Shown piece by piece: positions 7,800 through 16,042 of a DNA stretch of 64,000 nt; within the stretch, counting starts at the first letter, position 1; each line of letters opens with the position of its first letter. The stretch covers positions 1-64,000 of the forward strand of contig JBJKVP010000005.1 of the NCBI GenBank assembly GCA_045562535.1, written 5' to 3'. This DNA comes from UBA6926 sp045562535. GTDB lineage: Bacteria > Chloroflexota > Dehalococcoidia > UBA6926. The notes under the pieces are model-generated. The model was not told the DNA's origin, ran no database searches, and worked only from the letters and a program-made list of their open reading frames with translations. The position numbers and the translations under genes were made by a program.

Positions 7800-7853
7800 T
7801 ATTTAATCGATCGTTTTTTTACTAAGAATGTTGATTTTGGGAGGTCAGGAACA

Positions 7854-9038
7854 ATGGACTATAGATTCTCTGTTGAAGAAGAGGCGTTCAGGCAAAATAT
7901 ACGAGATTTTGTTAAATCTGAATGGGATGCTGATTTATACCATATGAACGATGTTGCTAACGCCTCATGGCATTTAGATGACCCGAAAGCACTATCGGCG
8001 CTTAGAGAGTTCCAGAAGAAGTTATCTGAGAAGGGCTGGTTTACCATGCATTGGCCCGAACAATATGGGGGGCGCGCTTCTAGCTTTGCTGAGAACTTGA
8101 TATATAGGGAAGAGATGGCTTATCAAGGACTTCCTATAAGTAGTGCATTTTCCGGTGATTCCATAATTATGAATGGCTCAGATTGGCAAAAATCTCAATG
8201 GCTACCACGCATAAAATCTGGTGAAATGAGAATAGCTCAGGGACTTTCAGAACCAGGTAACGGTTCTGATTTGGCGGGTGTTCAAACAAGAGCAGTTAAA
8301 GATGGAGATGACTGGGTGATAAATGGGCAGAAAATGTGGACTTCTACTGCACATATGTCTAATTGGATTATGATGTTAGTTCGAACTGATATAGAAGCAC
8401 CAAAACATCGTGGGCTATCGATTTTCTTTGTTCCATTAGACTCTAAAGGTATAACTATAAGGCCTTTGTACGACATGGCTGGTCGTAGAAGATGGAGTGA
8501 AGAGTTTTTTGAAGATGTTCGTGTTCCATCAACTCATATGCTTGGGGAAGAGAATCGTGGTTGGTATGTAATGGCCTCATCCCTTACTACTGAGAGAGTT
8601 GAAGTTGGATCTCCCGCAGCTCTTTTAAGAGAATGGGAAAGATTCGTATCTTTTGCAAAAAACTACAAAATAAATGGAGAATCTGTACTAAATGACAAAG
8701 CAACCAGAAATCTGCTTGCAGATTTAAGGGTGAAAATAATGACATTCAGAATGATTTGCTACGAGGGAGTTTGGGAAAGCCGAGAAGGGAAAGATATCAG
8801 TAGGATCTCTGCTAGCGCCAGAGTTTTGTCTGGTGAATTGGTTCAAGAACTATGGAGAGGGTTCACTAAAATAATGGGTAATTCTGCTTTAGTAATGCCT
8901 GGTACATGGGCAGATGCTCCGATGAATGGATTTATTGGGGTTAATGCGCTCATGAGCACTGGGAGAACATTTGGTCATGGAACTAAAGAAATACAAAGAA
9001 ATATATTGGCCCAGAGAGGTTTAGGACTGCCAAGATAG
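7854..9038 (+). CDS. Acyl-CoA dehydrogenase family flavoprotein
   Basis: A 394-residue FAD enzyme of the acyl-CoA dehydrogenase superfamily, which oxidises an acyl-CoA to the enoyl-CoA. The N-terminal helical domain is followed by the signature QGLSEPGNGSDLAGVQTRA near residues 125-143 and WVINGQKMWTSTA near 150-164. The C-terminal helical bundle ends in a GTKEIQRNILAQRGLGL segment, the usual FAD-contact end. A GGAGG site lies upstream of the ATG. The neighbouring SDR, enoyl-CoA hydratase and CoA-transferases fit fatty-acid or xenobiotic acid catabolism. The exact substrate cannot be read, since the family includes long branched, aryl and bile-acid side-chain forms. Confidence 0.9.
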   Translation: MDYRFSVEEEAFRQNIRDFVKSEWDADLYHMNDVANASWHLDDPKALSALREFQKKLSEKGWFTMHWPEQYGGRASSFAENLIYREEMAYQGLPISSAFSGDSIIMNGSDWQKSQWLPRIKSGEMRIAQGLSEPGNGSDLAGVQTRAVKDGDDWVINGQKMWTSTAHMSNWIMMLVRTDIEAPKHRGLSIFFVPLDSKGITIRPLYDMAGRRRWSEEFFEDVRVPSTHMLGEENRGWYVMASSLTTERVEVGSPAALLREWERFVSFAKNYKINGESVLNDKATRNLLADLRVKIMTFRMICYEGVWESREGKDISRISASARVLSGELVQELWRGFTKIMGNSALVMPGTWADAPMNGFIGVNALMSTGRTFGHGTKEIQRNILAQRGLGLPR

Positions 9039-9071
9039 TGTCCTTAAGCTGTCTTTAAAATTATTATCGGA

Positions 9072-9539
9072 GTGAAAGTGAAAAGAGCCTTAAACTTAAT
9101 TAGTTTTGTTAATCTAACGATTTTATTAACTTTTTCTTTAATTAGTTGCCAACCACAAGAGTCGGAGGAGCCAGGGATCTCTATTTTCATGGTGGAAGTA
9201 AATGATGGACAAGTTCAGTCTATTACGAAGAATGGGAAGAGCCTTGGGGACCAAATAATGATTTCGCAAAACGACACGGCAGTTATTAAATTTTCTAGTG
9301 GTGATCCATTTAGGGTTTTTGTGCACGGATATGATATTGAACACGATGTAGATCCCGAAGTTAAATCTTCGCTTGAGTTTAGAATATTTGGAGAATTCAC
9401 AGGTAATTTTCCTATTCACATGCATGATATAGAAACCGACAGCCATAGGTCAGGGGATGATAGCCACGGACAGCATAAACATGCAAATGCCAATAGTACG
9501 CATACATTGATATCAAATTTTGTAGTGAATCCTAATTAG
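9072..9539 (+). CDS. Cupredoxin-like, His-rich lipoprotein
   Basis: A 155-residue exported protein. The signal peptide ends in the lipobox LISC (Cys26), so it should be lipid-anchored outside the cytoplasmic membrane. The body resembles cupredoxin-like domains: a VHGYDIEHD strand near residues 83-91 and FRIFGEFTGNFPIHMHD near 100-120. There is no Cys ligand after the signal. The C-terminus is rich in His (DSHGQHKHANANSTH). GTG is the start. The membrane protein encoded 14 bp downstream is probably co-transcribed. Copper or another metal is a likely ligand, but that is inferred from the His content and fold resemblance. Confidence 0.7.
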   Translation: MKVKRALNLISFVNLTILLTFSLISCQPQESEEPGISIFMVEVNDGQVQSITKNGKSLGDQIMISQNDTAVIKFSSGDPFRVFVHGYDIEHDVDPEVKSSLEFRIFGEFTGNFPIHMHDIETDSHRSGDDSHGQHKHANANSTHTLISNFVVNPN

Positions 9540-9556
9540 GTCTGAAGATTCAGTTG

Positions 9557-11107
9557 ATGAGCTTGCTTCATAAAGTAATTGGAATACCACTATTAATCTT
9601 TTTCTATCTATTTGCCGATTTACAACTTTCATATGCACATGGTTTTGGAGACAGATATGATTTGCCTGTGCCTTTAAATTGGTACTTATTTGGGGCCGGG
9701 ACTGTGGTAACCCTATCTTTTCTATTCGTATCAGTTTTTGTGCGCATCGCTAGCGAGAAGAGAAGATTTTATTCTTTATCTTTAGGAGGATCCTTACCGT
9801 TTCAGAGAATGATATTCAAAGGATTTGTCCCACTAGTTAAATCTATTTCAGTATTGTTATTCCTGTTTTTAATTCTGGGAGGGTTCGTTGGTTCTCAAGA
9901 ACCCAATCAAAATATTGGGCCCACACTCGTTTGGATTATTTTATGGGTAGGATTAATCATTTTTAACTCTCTTGTGTTTAATCTGTGGATTTTTTTAAAT
10001 CCCTGGAAAAATATCTACAGATTATTTTATGTTTTATTTACCAGATCAAGATCGGCAGTAATCCAGCCAGGGAAATACAATTACCCAAAGAGCCTTAGAA
10101 AATGGCCTGCTCTTATCTTTTTGCTTATGTTTTTATGGTTTGAAATTGTATTTCCTAATTCTGGCTCACCAATGTATATCAGCGTATTGGCAATCAATTA
10201 TTCAATACTGACCTTTTTAGGTATGTACTTATTTGGACCAATTAAGTGGTTACAAAATGGGGAATTCTTTTCTATAACTTTCCGTCTATTATCGAAATGT
10301 TCACTTATCGTGATTGCATTATCATCTGGGGAAGAGTGTGGAAATTGTGTGCAATGCACACTCGATCAAGAAAATTGTTTCGACTGTGAATATTGTTTTG
10401 ATAAATCAAACTTTTCCATAAGGCGGTTCAGATTTAGAAAATTTGCTTCTGGTCTATATGATGCAAAGCCGGACCACTTGTCTGAAACTTTATTTGTTCT
10501 AATGCTCTTATCTTCTGTGACTTTTGACGGTTTCTCTGAAACACCTACCTGGGCTAATATTGTTTCGCTTGGAATTTTATTTATTGGGGACCTCGTAAAC
10601 TATCCTGTTGAGCTAATCTCCACCGTAGGTTTATTATCTAGCTTTTTGATATTTATTGCGGTTTATTTCTTTTCTTGTTTTCTAGTGAGTAAGGCAGTTT
10701 CCACCAAATATGGTACAGACGACATATCTAAGATCCTAGTATATTCACTTATACCTATTGCCGTGGGTTATCATATTGCACACTATTTTTCATTTTTGTT
10801 GATTCAAGGTCAGTCAATGATTTACCTAATATCCGATCCTTTGGGTTTGGGATGGGATTTATTTCAAACTTCCAGTTATAAAATAAATATTGGTATCGTT
10901 AACGCAAAAATTGCTTGGTTTGTAGGGATATTCGCTATCGTGATCGGTCATGTTACATCCGTTTATGCGTCTCATTATGCATCGTTGATAAAATTTTCTG
11001 AATATCTGCTTGTCGTCCAAGCCCAGCGTGTAATGCTGATTATGATGGTGGCATATACTATCGCTGGCCTTTGGATATTGGCCCAACCAATTATTGAAAT
11101 CTCATAA
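9557..11107 (+). CDS. Multi-pass membrane protein, FedA-like family, with a six-Cys loop
   Basis: About 516 residues with a signal-peptide-like first helix ending SYA-HGFGDRYDLP, then roughly ten or more membrane helices. The AHG-x-x-x-R-x-DLP start and SVTFDGFSETP near residue 320 recall membrane proteins of actinobacteria and Chloroflexota annotated as fenitrothion hydrolase (FedA-like). That name says little about function. A loop at residues 261-280 has CGNCVQC and CFDCEYC separated by six residues, a symmetric CxxCxxC pair. TTG 9554 is an alternative start. It is paired with the His-rich lipoprotein upstream, so a role in metal or redox handling is plausible but unproven. Confidence 0.75.
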   Translation: MSLLHKVIGIPLLIFFYLFADLQLSYAHGFGDRYDLPVPLNWYLFGAGTVVTLSFLFVSVFVRIASEKRRFYSLSLGGSLPFQRMIFKGFVPLVKSISVLLFLFLILGGFVGSQEPNQNIGPTLVWIILWVGLIIFNSLVFNLWIFLNPWKNIYRLFYVLFTRSRSAVIQPGKYNYPKSLRKWPALIFLLMFLWFEIVFPNSGSPMYISVLAINYSILTFLGMYLFGPIKWLQNGEFFSITFRLLSKCSLIVIALSSGEECGNCVQCTLDQENCFDCEYCFDKSNFSIRRFRFRKFASGLYDAKPDHLSETLFVLMLLSSVTFDGFSETPTWANIVSLGILFIGDLVNYPVELISTVGLLSSFLIFIAVYFFSCFLVSKAVSTKYGTDDISKILVYSLIPIAVGYHIAHYFSFLLIQGQSMIYLISDPLGLGWDLFQTSSYKINIGIVNAKIAWFVGIFAIVIGHVTSVYASHYASLIKFSEYLLVVQAQRVMLIMMVAYTIAGLWILAQPIIEIS

Positions 11108-11216
11108 ACAACATAAAGCTGAGAAGCTTAACGATAATTAGGTTAAAATAATTTGAATACCATGGTTTTAAGCCAGGTGAGTGAGAGCATTAATAATTGA
11201 ATAGAGAGGGTCTATT

Positions 11217-13577
11217 TTGACTTCAATAGATAATAACAATAACAAACAGGTATTACAGGGCATAAATGTATTAGAAATGACCAATGATATTTCAGGTAGA
11301 TACACTGGACGTCTTTTGGCAGATATGGGAGCAAATGTAATCAAAATTGAATCGCCAGGAAGCTCTAGAGATGAACGGTCTATTGAAAGTTTGGCGTACG
11401 ACACTAACAAGAGAAGCATAGTTTTGAATATCGAGGAAAAATCTGGGATAGAAAACCTTATATCTTTGACAAAAAAAATGGATGTATTTATTTTAACTGG
11501 TACTAAAAAACATATAGATTATTTGTCGGATAGGGGACTTAATTTTGATCAACTTAGAGATCTAAACCCTAACCTTATAACAGTTTCTATTACCCCGTTC
11601 GGTGAGACTGGTCCTTATAGTAATTACAACGGTTATGGATTAAATGCGATGTCTATGAGCGGGTTGATGATGATTCAAGGTGATGACAGTAAAGAACCTG
11701 TTAATGCACCAGGAAATCAATCTTATTTGCTGCCTGATATCCACGCAGCTAACGGAATATTTTATGCATTAATTGCCAGAGAGAATATTGGCCAAGGTCA
11801 GCACGTAGAGGTTTCTCAGCAAGAAGTACTAGCTAATATATTTTTCCAAATAATTAGGTACTCAGCTACTGGAGAAATCAGTGAAAGGCTTGGGGCAAAA
11901 GGAAATTTATCCCCTTATAATTTGTATGAATGTGAGGATGGATGGGTGAGCCTTGCTGTACTGTTAGCTCCTCAAGCAAAAGTTTTCTTTGAATGGGTGG
12001 GAGATCCAGCTTTGCAAACGGACTATTGGTACTCTTTTGAAAGCAGAACTGGCGAAAATATGGAGTTTATAGAGTCTATCGTGCGACCATTTATCAAAAA
12101 CTTTACCGTCGAAGATTTTGTTAAGAAAGCTCAAGCTTTGCGACTACCCGCGGCCCCACTTAATACTCCCGGCCAGTTCGCTGATAACGATCAGTTTGAT
12201 TCAAGGGATTATTTTGAACAAGCGGAATTTGAAGATGGATCCAATTATAAAATACCCGGTCCCCCTTTTAGAATGACAAGAACACCTTTAAATATTTCAA
12301 GACCCTCTCCCGTTCGAGGCCAAGATAATAATTTGTTAGAAAAATTTGATTTAGACGATTCACCAGATATGATAGCCCCTTTGCCAACAGATGCAGGTGA
12401 TAGGCCTCTTCAAAATATTAGAGTATTAGATTTTACTCGCATATGGGCTGGGCCATATAGTACTCGTTTACTGGCAGATTATGGAGCAGAAGTAATAAAA
12501 GTTGAGTCATCTTTATTCGATACTGACAATAGAATTGGAGCGACCCCCTACGTTGCGGATCTTAATAGAAATAAAACTGGTATAACTCTCGACCTTCATA
12601 AAAAAGAAGCTATTGAGATAGCGAAACAATTGGTTAAAGAGAGTGATCTTGTAATAGATAATTTTGCTTTGGGTGTTATAGAACGCTTTGGGTTAGGGTA
12701 CGATGAACTCAAGAAGATTAATCCGGAGATAATCCAAATTAGCATGCCTGGATGGGGTTCAAGTGGCCCAAGAAAAGATGATGTAGCGTTTGGGTTTAAT
12801 TTAGTTTCAGTATCTGGGTTATCTTATATTTGGGGCCATCCCGATTCGAGCCCAAATGCGAGGTGTAAGTTTGACTATCCAGATTTTCTCGTAGCAAGTT
12901 TAACTACGCTCGCAAGTTTAGCGGCACTATATTATAAAAAGATCACTGGATCGGGCCAAAAAGTTGAAATCGCTCAGGTAGAGGCTATTGGAAATACTTT
13001 GAGTGAATATTTTTTAGATTACTTCATAAATGGCATAGAAGGAGAACCTCAAGGAAACGATCATAACCAATATTCCCCGCACGGTGTTTTCCCAAGTAAA
13101 GGTGAGGATAGTTGGTGTGCAATAGTGGTTGCTGATGATGATCAATGGATGAGATTGGTTGAAGTTATGGGAAACCCTGATTGGGCCACTGATACTATTT
13201 ACAAAACATCTATTGAGCGTAAAAAGAATGAGTTGTTAATTCACCAAAGACTTGCAGAATGGACTTCTGAATACACTAATCTACAATTGACTCATTTGTT
13301 ACAGAAAAATGGTATAGGTGCAACGCCCGTTCTGGATAGTGAAGGGTTATTTTGGGACCCACAACTTCGAGGTAGAAACTATATTGTTTCCCTTGATCAT
13401 GTCGATTGGGGTTTATTGGAGCAACCAGGGTTGACAGTAGGGTTGAGTGAAACACCAGGTGGATCCTGGAAAGCTTCGCCTGGACTGGGTCAAGACAACG
13501 AATATGTTTTAAAAGAAATACTGGGTATGAACTCTGAAGACATAGAAAAAATACGGTCCTCTGGCGCACTTGCATAG
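11217..13577 (+). CDS. Tandem-fused family III CoA-transferase (CaiB/BaiF), first copy
   Basis: A 786-residue protein made of two CaiB/BaiF domains (about 10-390 and 400-786). Each starts with the (R/T)-LLAD-x-GA-(N/E)-VIK-(I/V)-E motif. Family III enzymes move CoA between carboxylic acids through an active-site Asp. In my hand alignment Asp556 (YPDF) holds that place in the C-half, but the N-half has Tyr170. The catalytic site may therefore be confined to the C-half. The start is TTG, supported by AGAGAGGG six bases upstream. A paralog with the same fusion follows after 52 bp. The substrate is unknown. The setting suggests activation of an unusual carboxylic acid. Confidence 0.88.
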   Translation: MTSIDNNNNKQVLQGINVLEMTNDISGRYTGRLLADMGANVIKIESPGSSRDERSIESLAYDTNKRSIVLNIEEKSGIENLISLTKKMDVFILTGTKKHIDYLSDRGLNFDQLRDLNPNLITVSITPFGETGPYSNYNGYGLNAMSMSGLMMIQGDDSKEPVNAPGNQSYLLPDIHAANGIFYALIARENIGQGQHVEVSQQEVLANIFFQIIRYSATGEISERLGAKGNLSPYNLYECEDGWVSLAVLLAPQAKVFFEWVGDPALQTDYWYSFESRTGENMEFIESIVRPFIKNFTVEDFVKKAQALRLPAAPLNTPGQFADNDQFDSRDYFEQAEFEDGSNYKIPGPPFRMTRTPLNISRPSPVRGQDNNLLEKFDLDDSPDMIAPLPTDAGDRPLQNIRVLDFTRIWAGPYSTRLLADYGAEVIKVESSLFDTDNRIGATPYVADLNRNKTGITLDLHKKEAIEIAKQLVKESDLVIDNFALGVIERFGLGYDELKKINPEIIQISMPGWGSSGPRKDDVAFGFNLVSVSGLSYIWGHPDSSPNARCKFDYPDFLVASLTTLASLAALYYKKITGSGQKVEIAQVEAIGNTLSEYFLDYFINGIEGEPQGNDHNQYSPHGVFPSKGEDSWCAIVVADDDQWMRLVEVMGNPDWATDTIYKTSIERKKNELLIHQRLAEWTSEYTNLQLTHLLQKNGIGATPVLDSEGLFWDPQLRGRNYIVSLDHVDWGLLEQPGLTVGLSETPGGSWKASPGLGQDNEYVLKEILGMNSEDIEKIRSSGALA

Positions 13578-13629
13578 TTGATGATAAATTAGTTTTCAAA
13601 GCAATTGTTTTGGGAGGATCGACCGGATT

Positions 13630-16032
13630 ATGGCTACAAAAGATTTTCAAAAGGCTTTAGAGGATTTACGAGTATTAGATTTGGGAGGACTTACGACCGC
13701 ATATGCTTCGCGTCTAATGGCCGATTTCGGAGCAGATGTAGTACTTGTTGAGCCGCCATCCGGTGACCGTACAAGGAAGGTTCCCCCTTATGCAGACCAT
13801 CATTCAGAACCAGATAACAGTCTGACTTTTTTAGCATTTCAATCTAATAAAAGAAGTTTAACTCTTGATATTACAAATGACGCTGATCTCAAAGAGTTGA
13901 AAAACATAGTTAAAAATGTTGATATTATATTTGAAGGTTTTAATCCTGGATATCTGAATTCTTTAGGAATCAGTTATGAATCACTTAGAGAGCTTAATCC
14001 CGGTTTGGTGGTAGTGTCGGTGACTCCGTACGGTCAGAGTGGACCGTATTCTTCGTATAAAGGTAGTGATCTCCATAGTGAAGCTATGGGTGGTTTGATG
14101 AAACTTCAAGGTGATCCTAACAAGGCACCAAGTATGTCTCCCGCTTGGTTAGGTTACTCTTTGGCGGGTATCCATGCTGCAACTGGTGTTATGCAGGCAA
14201 TATTTTCTAGAATGAAATCGGGTAGGGGACAGCATGTTGATATCTCAATGCAGGAATCTGTAGCTCATATTTTGTTTATCGTTTCCCAATATGGGTATAA
14301 CTCTACTATAGCTGATAGGCCTGGATCTGGAGCTGGCGGCGGTAGCGGTATGTTTGAATGTTCTGATGGGTGGGTAGGTTTGTCCCCAATTGTTGACACT
14401 CAATGGAGGAGATTGGTCGAATGGATGGAAGAACCTGCACTACAAGATGAGATGTTTGAAGATCTTAGAGTGAGAGCAGAAAACGCAGATTTTATTAATG
14501 TTCTAGTTGGTGAATTTGTTCATAAATTCACGGTTTCTGATTTTGTTGAAAAAGCTCAGGGACTGCGTATACCTGCAGAAGCAGTTAGTACCCCCGCAGG
14601 ATTAGCAAATAACCCTCATTTGAATGAACGCGGCTATTTCCAAAAAATAACTCATCCTAAAATTGGAGAGTATACTTTACCTGGAACCCCAGCTTTATTT
14701 ACTGAGACTCCCGCAACAATACGGCGGCCAGCTCCATTATTGGGTGAACATTCAGAGGAAATACTTCGTGAATTTGCTGTTCCAAGGGACAATAAAAAAA
14801 TTCATCCTAATGTGGGTACTAGTGATTCGTCTTTGCCTTTGAGTGGTGTTAGAGTAACGGATCTTACTAGAATTTGGGTTGGACCTTATGGTACTAGACA
14901 ATTAGCTGATTTTGGTGCGGAAGTAATAAAGATAGAATCATCACTATTTGATGCATCTTCCCGCATGACGGGACTTTCTCCAATGCATCCAGAATTGAAT
15001 AGAAATAAGATGAGTATTACGGTTGATCTTCACCATAAAGAAGGTCAAGACATTGTCCGTAATCTTGCCGGTCAGAGCGATGCTCTTACTGAAAATTATG
15101 CAGCTGGTGCGTTAGCGAGATGGGACCTGGATTATGAAAGCATTCGGAAGACTAACCCCGGAATCGTGTATTTGAGTATGCCAGGATGGGGTTCAACAGG
15201 TCCTTTTAACAAGCATGTTTTGTTTGGATTACAAGCACAGACAGCATCAGGGGTTACCCATTTATGGGGTCATCCTGATTCACCGCCTGCGTTACGGTGT
15301 GGGGCATATTACGCTGATTTTTTTGTTGGAGCCCAGTCCGCCTTTATGCTAGAGACAGCGTTATATCACAAACAGAAAACAGGAATAGGACAACGTATAG
15401 AAGTTTCACAAGTAGAAGCTCAAGCAAACGCACTTGGAGTTCCGATGTTAGATTACTTCATAAACGGTGTTGATCAACAGCCAACCGGCAATAGCCGAGA
15501 TCATGCTGCTCCGCATGGTGTTTATGAATGTATAGGAGAAGATGCTTGGGCATGTATTTCTTGTGAGGACCAAGAAGATTGGGAGGCATTGGTTAAAGGC
15601 ATAACGCCCTTAAATGCAGATCCTCCGGAATGGACTTCTGATCCTGCCTTTGGAACATTTGAAGGCAGAATTAGTAACAGAGAAAGATTAGATCAGAACA
15701 TAACGGAATGGACTAAAACGTTAACTCCTAGGCAGGTAATGAGTACATTACAGCGGCATGGCGTTGCGGCTAGTATTGTCCAGACAACAGAGGATGTTTA
15801 CTATGATCCACATTTGAACGCTAGGGGTTTTGTAGTTAATATAGACCATCCTGAGCCTCAGTGGGGTACCGTAGGTCATGCAAAATTCTCTGCACAGCTT
15901 TCTGAAACTCCTGGATTAATCAGGAAAGGCGCACCGGCTTTAGGGCAGGATAATTCCTATGTTCTAGAGGAGTTACTAGGTTATTCTTCTTCTGATGTCG
16001 ACCAATTGATAGCTGACGGCGTGGTAGCTTAG
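13630..16032 (+). CDS. Tandem-fused family III CoA-transferase (CaiB/BaiF), second copy
   Basis: An 800-residue paralog of the preceding gene with the same two-domain layout (about 10-390 and 405-800). Motifs include RLMADFGADVV in the first domain and QLADFGAEVIKIES in the second. Asp563 (YADF) occupies the catalytic Asp place of the C-half, while the N-half has Tyr176, the same asymmetry as its neighbour. A TGGGAGG ribosome site precedes the ATG. The two genes probably form one transcript and might assemble into a hetero-oligomer, or serve two acids. The gene ends 10 bp from the convergent Mo-hydroxylase gene. Confidence 0.88.
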   Translation: MATKDFQKALEDLRVLDLGGLTTAYASRLMADFGADVVLVEPPSGDRTRKVPPYADHHSEPDNSLTFLAFQSNKRSLTLDITNDADLKELKNIVKNVDIIFEGFNPGYLNSLGISYESLRELNPGLVVVSVTPYGQSGPYSSYKGSDLHSEAMGGLMKLQGDPNKAPSMSPAWLGYSLAGIHAATGVMQAIFSRMKSGRGQHVDISMQESVAHILFIVSQYGYNSTIADRPGSGAGGGSGMFECSDGWVGLSPIVDTQWRRLVEWMEEPALQDEMFEDLRVRAENADFINVLVGEFVHKFTVSDFVEKAQGLRIPAEAVSTPAGLANNPHLNERGYFQKITHPKIGEYTLPGTPALFTETPATIRRPAPLLGEHSEEILREFAVPRDNKKIHPNVGTSDSSLPLSGVRVTDLTRIWVGPYGTRQLADFGAEVIKIESSLFDASSRMTGLSPMHPELNRNKMSITVDLHHKEGQDIVRNLAGQSDALTENYAAGALARWDLDYESIRKTNPGIVYLSMPGWGSTGPFNKHVLFGLQAQTASGVTHLWGHPDSPPALRCGAYYADFFVGAQSAFMLETALYHKQKTGIGQRIEVSQVEAQANALGVPMLDYFINGVDQQPTGNSRDHAAPHGVYECIGEDAWACISCEDQEDWEALVKGITPLNADPPEWTSDPAFGTFEGRISNRERLDQNITEWTKTLTPRQVMSTLQRHGVAASIVQTTEDVYYDPHLNARGFVVNIDHPEPQWGTVGHAKFSAQLSETPGLIRKGAPALGQDNSYVLEELLGYSSSDVDQLIADGVVA

Positions 16033-16042
16033 CTGGACAGTT

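Noticed and set aside
11108..11216. AAGCT repeats and CCATGG palindrome before the first CoA-transferase as a regulatory site
   Set aside because: The matches are short and expected by chance in AT-rich sequence. No promoter was clear.
16033..16042. Terminator between the second CoA-transferase and the Mo-hydroxylase gene
   Set aside because: The gap is 10 bp and has no hairpin.
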